Below are positions 63,529 through 64,000 of a stretch of DNA of 64,000 nt, piece by piece. Source of the stretch: Trichoplax sp. H2 (lineage: Eukaryota; Placozoa; Uniplacotomia; Trichoplacea); assembly GCA_003344405.1 (NCBI GenBank), contig NOWV01000199.1:62001-126000 (forward strand), read 5' to 3'. The notes under the pieces are model-generated. The model worked only from the letters and a program-made list of their open reading frames with translations, ran no database searches and was not told where the DNA came from. Made by a program: the position numbers and the translations under genes. Each line of letters opens with the position of its first letter. The stretch's first letter is position 1.

Positions 63529-64000
63529 GATGAATTGACGACGATGAGATGGCTTTCAGACATACACGATCTGCCTAGCTCAGGTCCAAAGTGGAGAATG
63601 TTCCCAAGGCAATAGGCCAAGACCAATCAATTATTGTTAATGGAGGAAAAAGAAATGCCACCGTTGCCAACTACAAGTAGATCCAAGATGGAGTGCTTGC
63701 AAATGGGGGATTGTCCACCGCCCGCAAGAACTGGAGTGTGTCTCGCCACTGCGCTTGCTCGTAGTGTCATTGTCATTGAATGAGCCCTTTAATGGATTGA
63801 GCCGGCGCATACGGTCGCTTGAAAGCGGTTGAAGCTATAGGGGCTGTTGACGTGTCCGGAGGCTTCCCTCTCTACAGTCCCTACACTGTCACTCCACTGT
63901 ACTGTACACTGTACACTGTACAGTGTTGGGGTATTATCATACAGTACCTCAAGGTGGGTGAACAAAGACTCATACATATGAAAGAAAAACCTTTTTCCTT
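63529..64000. promoter_or_regulatory. RPAIN upstream region with a TACAGT cluster
   Basis: The sequence 5' of RPAIN is clearly less AT-rich than most of the window. A CCAAT-type box (GACCAATCA on the plus strand, about 63622) lies near 100 bp upstream of the start. A dense TACAGT/ACTGTA cluster, including ACTGTACTGTACACTGTACA, occupies about 63895-63955. A promoter role is inferred from position. Confidence 0.45.

Overview
The window looks like AT-rich nuclear DNA from an early-branching animal. Genes are split by GT-AG introns, and the protein families (SH2B adaptors, VWC and Kunitz membrane proteins, RPAIN, an SRRM2/Cwc21 factor) are metazoan or pan-eukaryotic. Small introns, roughly one gene per 6-8 kb and low GC would suit a placozoan or similar genome, but this is an inference that only a database search can settle. 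All spliced models were assembled by hand from splice-site consensus, reading phase and domain continuity.

Layout: 1-6378 is gene-poor and holds decayed tandem repeats. 6379-17393 carries two neighbouring minus-strand genes for single-pass surface proteins built from one-domain-per-exon, phase-1 modules: a six-Kunitz + VWC protein (6379-10560), and a four-VWC protein with two very large N-glycosylation-sequon repeats, one of them His-rich (13509-17393). 17394-22457 is non-coding with a four-copy ~390-bp array. 22458-26051 (minus) is an SRRM2/Cwc21-type SR splicing protein, head to head with a CDP-alcohol phosphatidyltransferase (26643-28678, plus). 29647-31836 (minus) is the 3' part of an unrecognised multi-pass membrane protein. 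36333-37103 (minus, DUF1295/steroid-reductase-like) and 38404-39228 (plus, ApaH-like phosphatase) are two intronless genes sharing a divergent intergenic region. 41246-47045 and 53341-57764 (both minus) are a tandem pair of SH2B-type adaptors with phenylalanine zipper, PH and SH2 domains. 59697-63528 (minus) is RPAIN.

How they may work together: the SH2B pair would act in tyrosine-kinase signalling, the Kunitz/VWC pair at the cell surface or matrix, and SRRM2 and RPAIN in nuclear RNA and DNA metabolism. Nothing indicates an operon or mobile-element system. Recurrent themes are (i) clusters of the short word TACAGT/ACTGTA in slightly GC-richer patches next to starts of several genes, (ii) private tandem arrays inside many larger introns and spacers, and (iii) a 23-nt micro-exon in one SH2B gene whose skipping would remove the SH2 domain. 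No tRNA, rRNA, CRISPR array or transposon was recognised.
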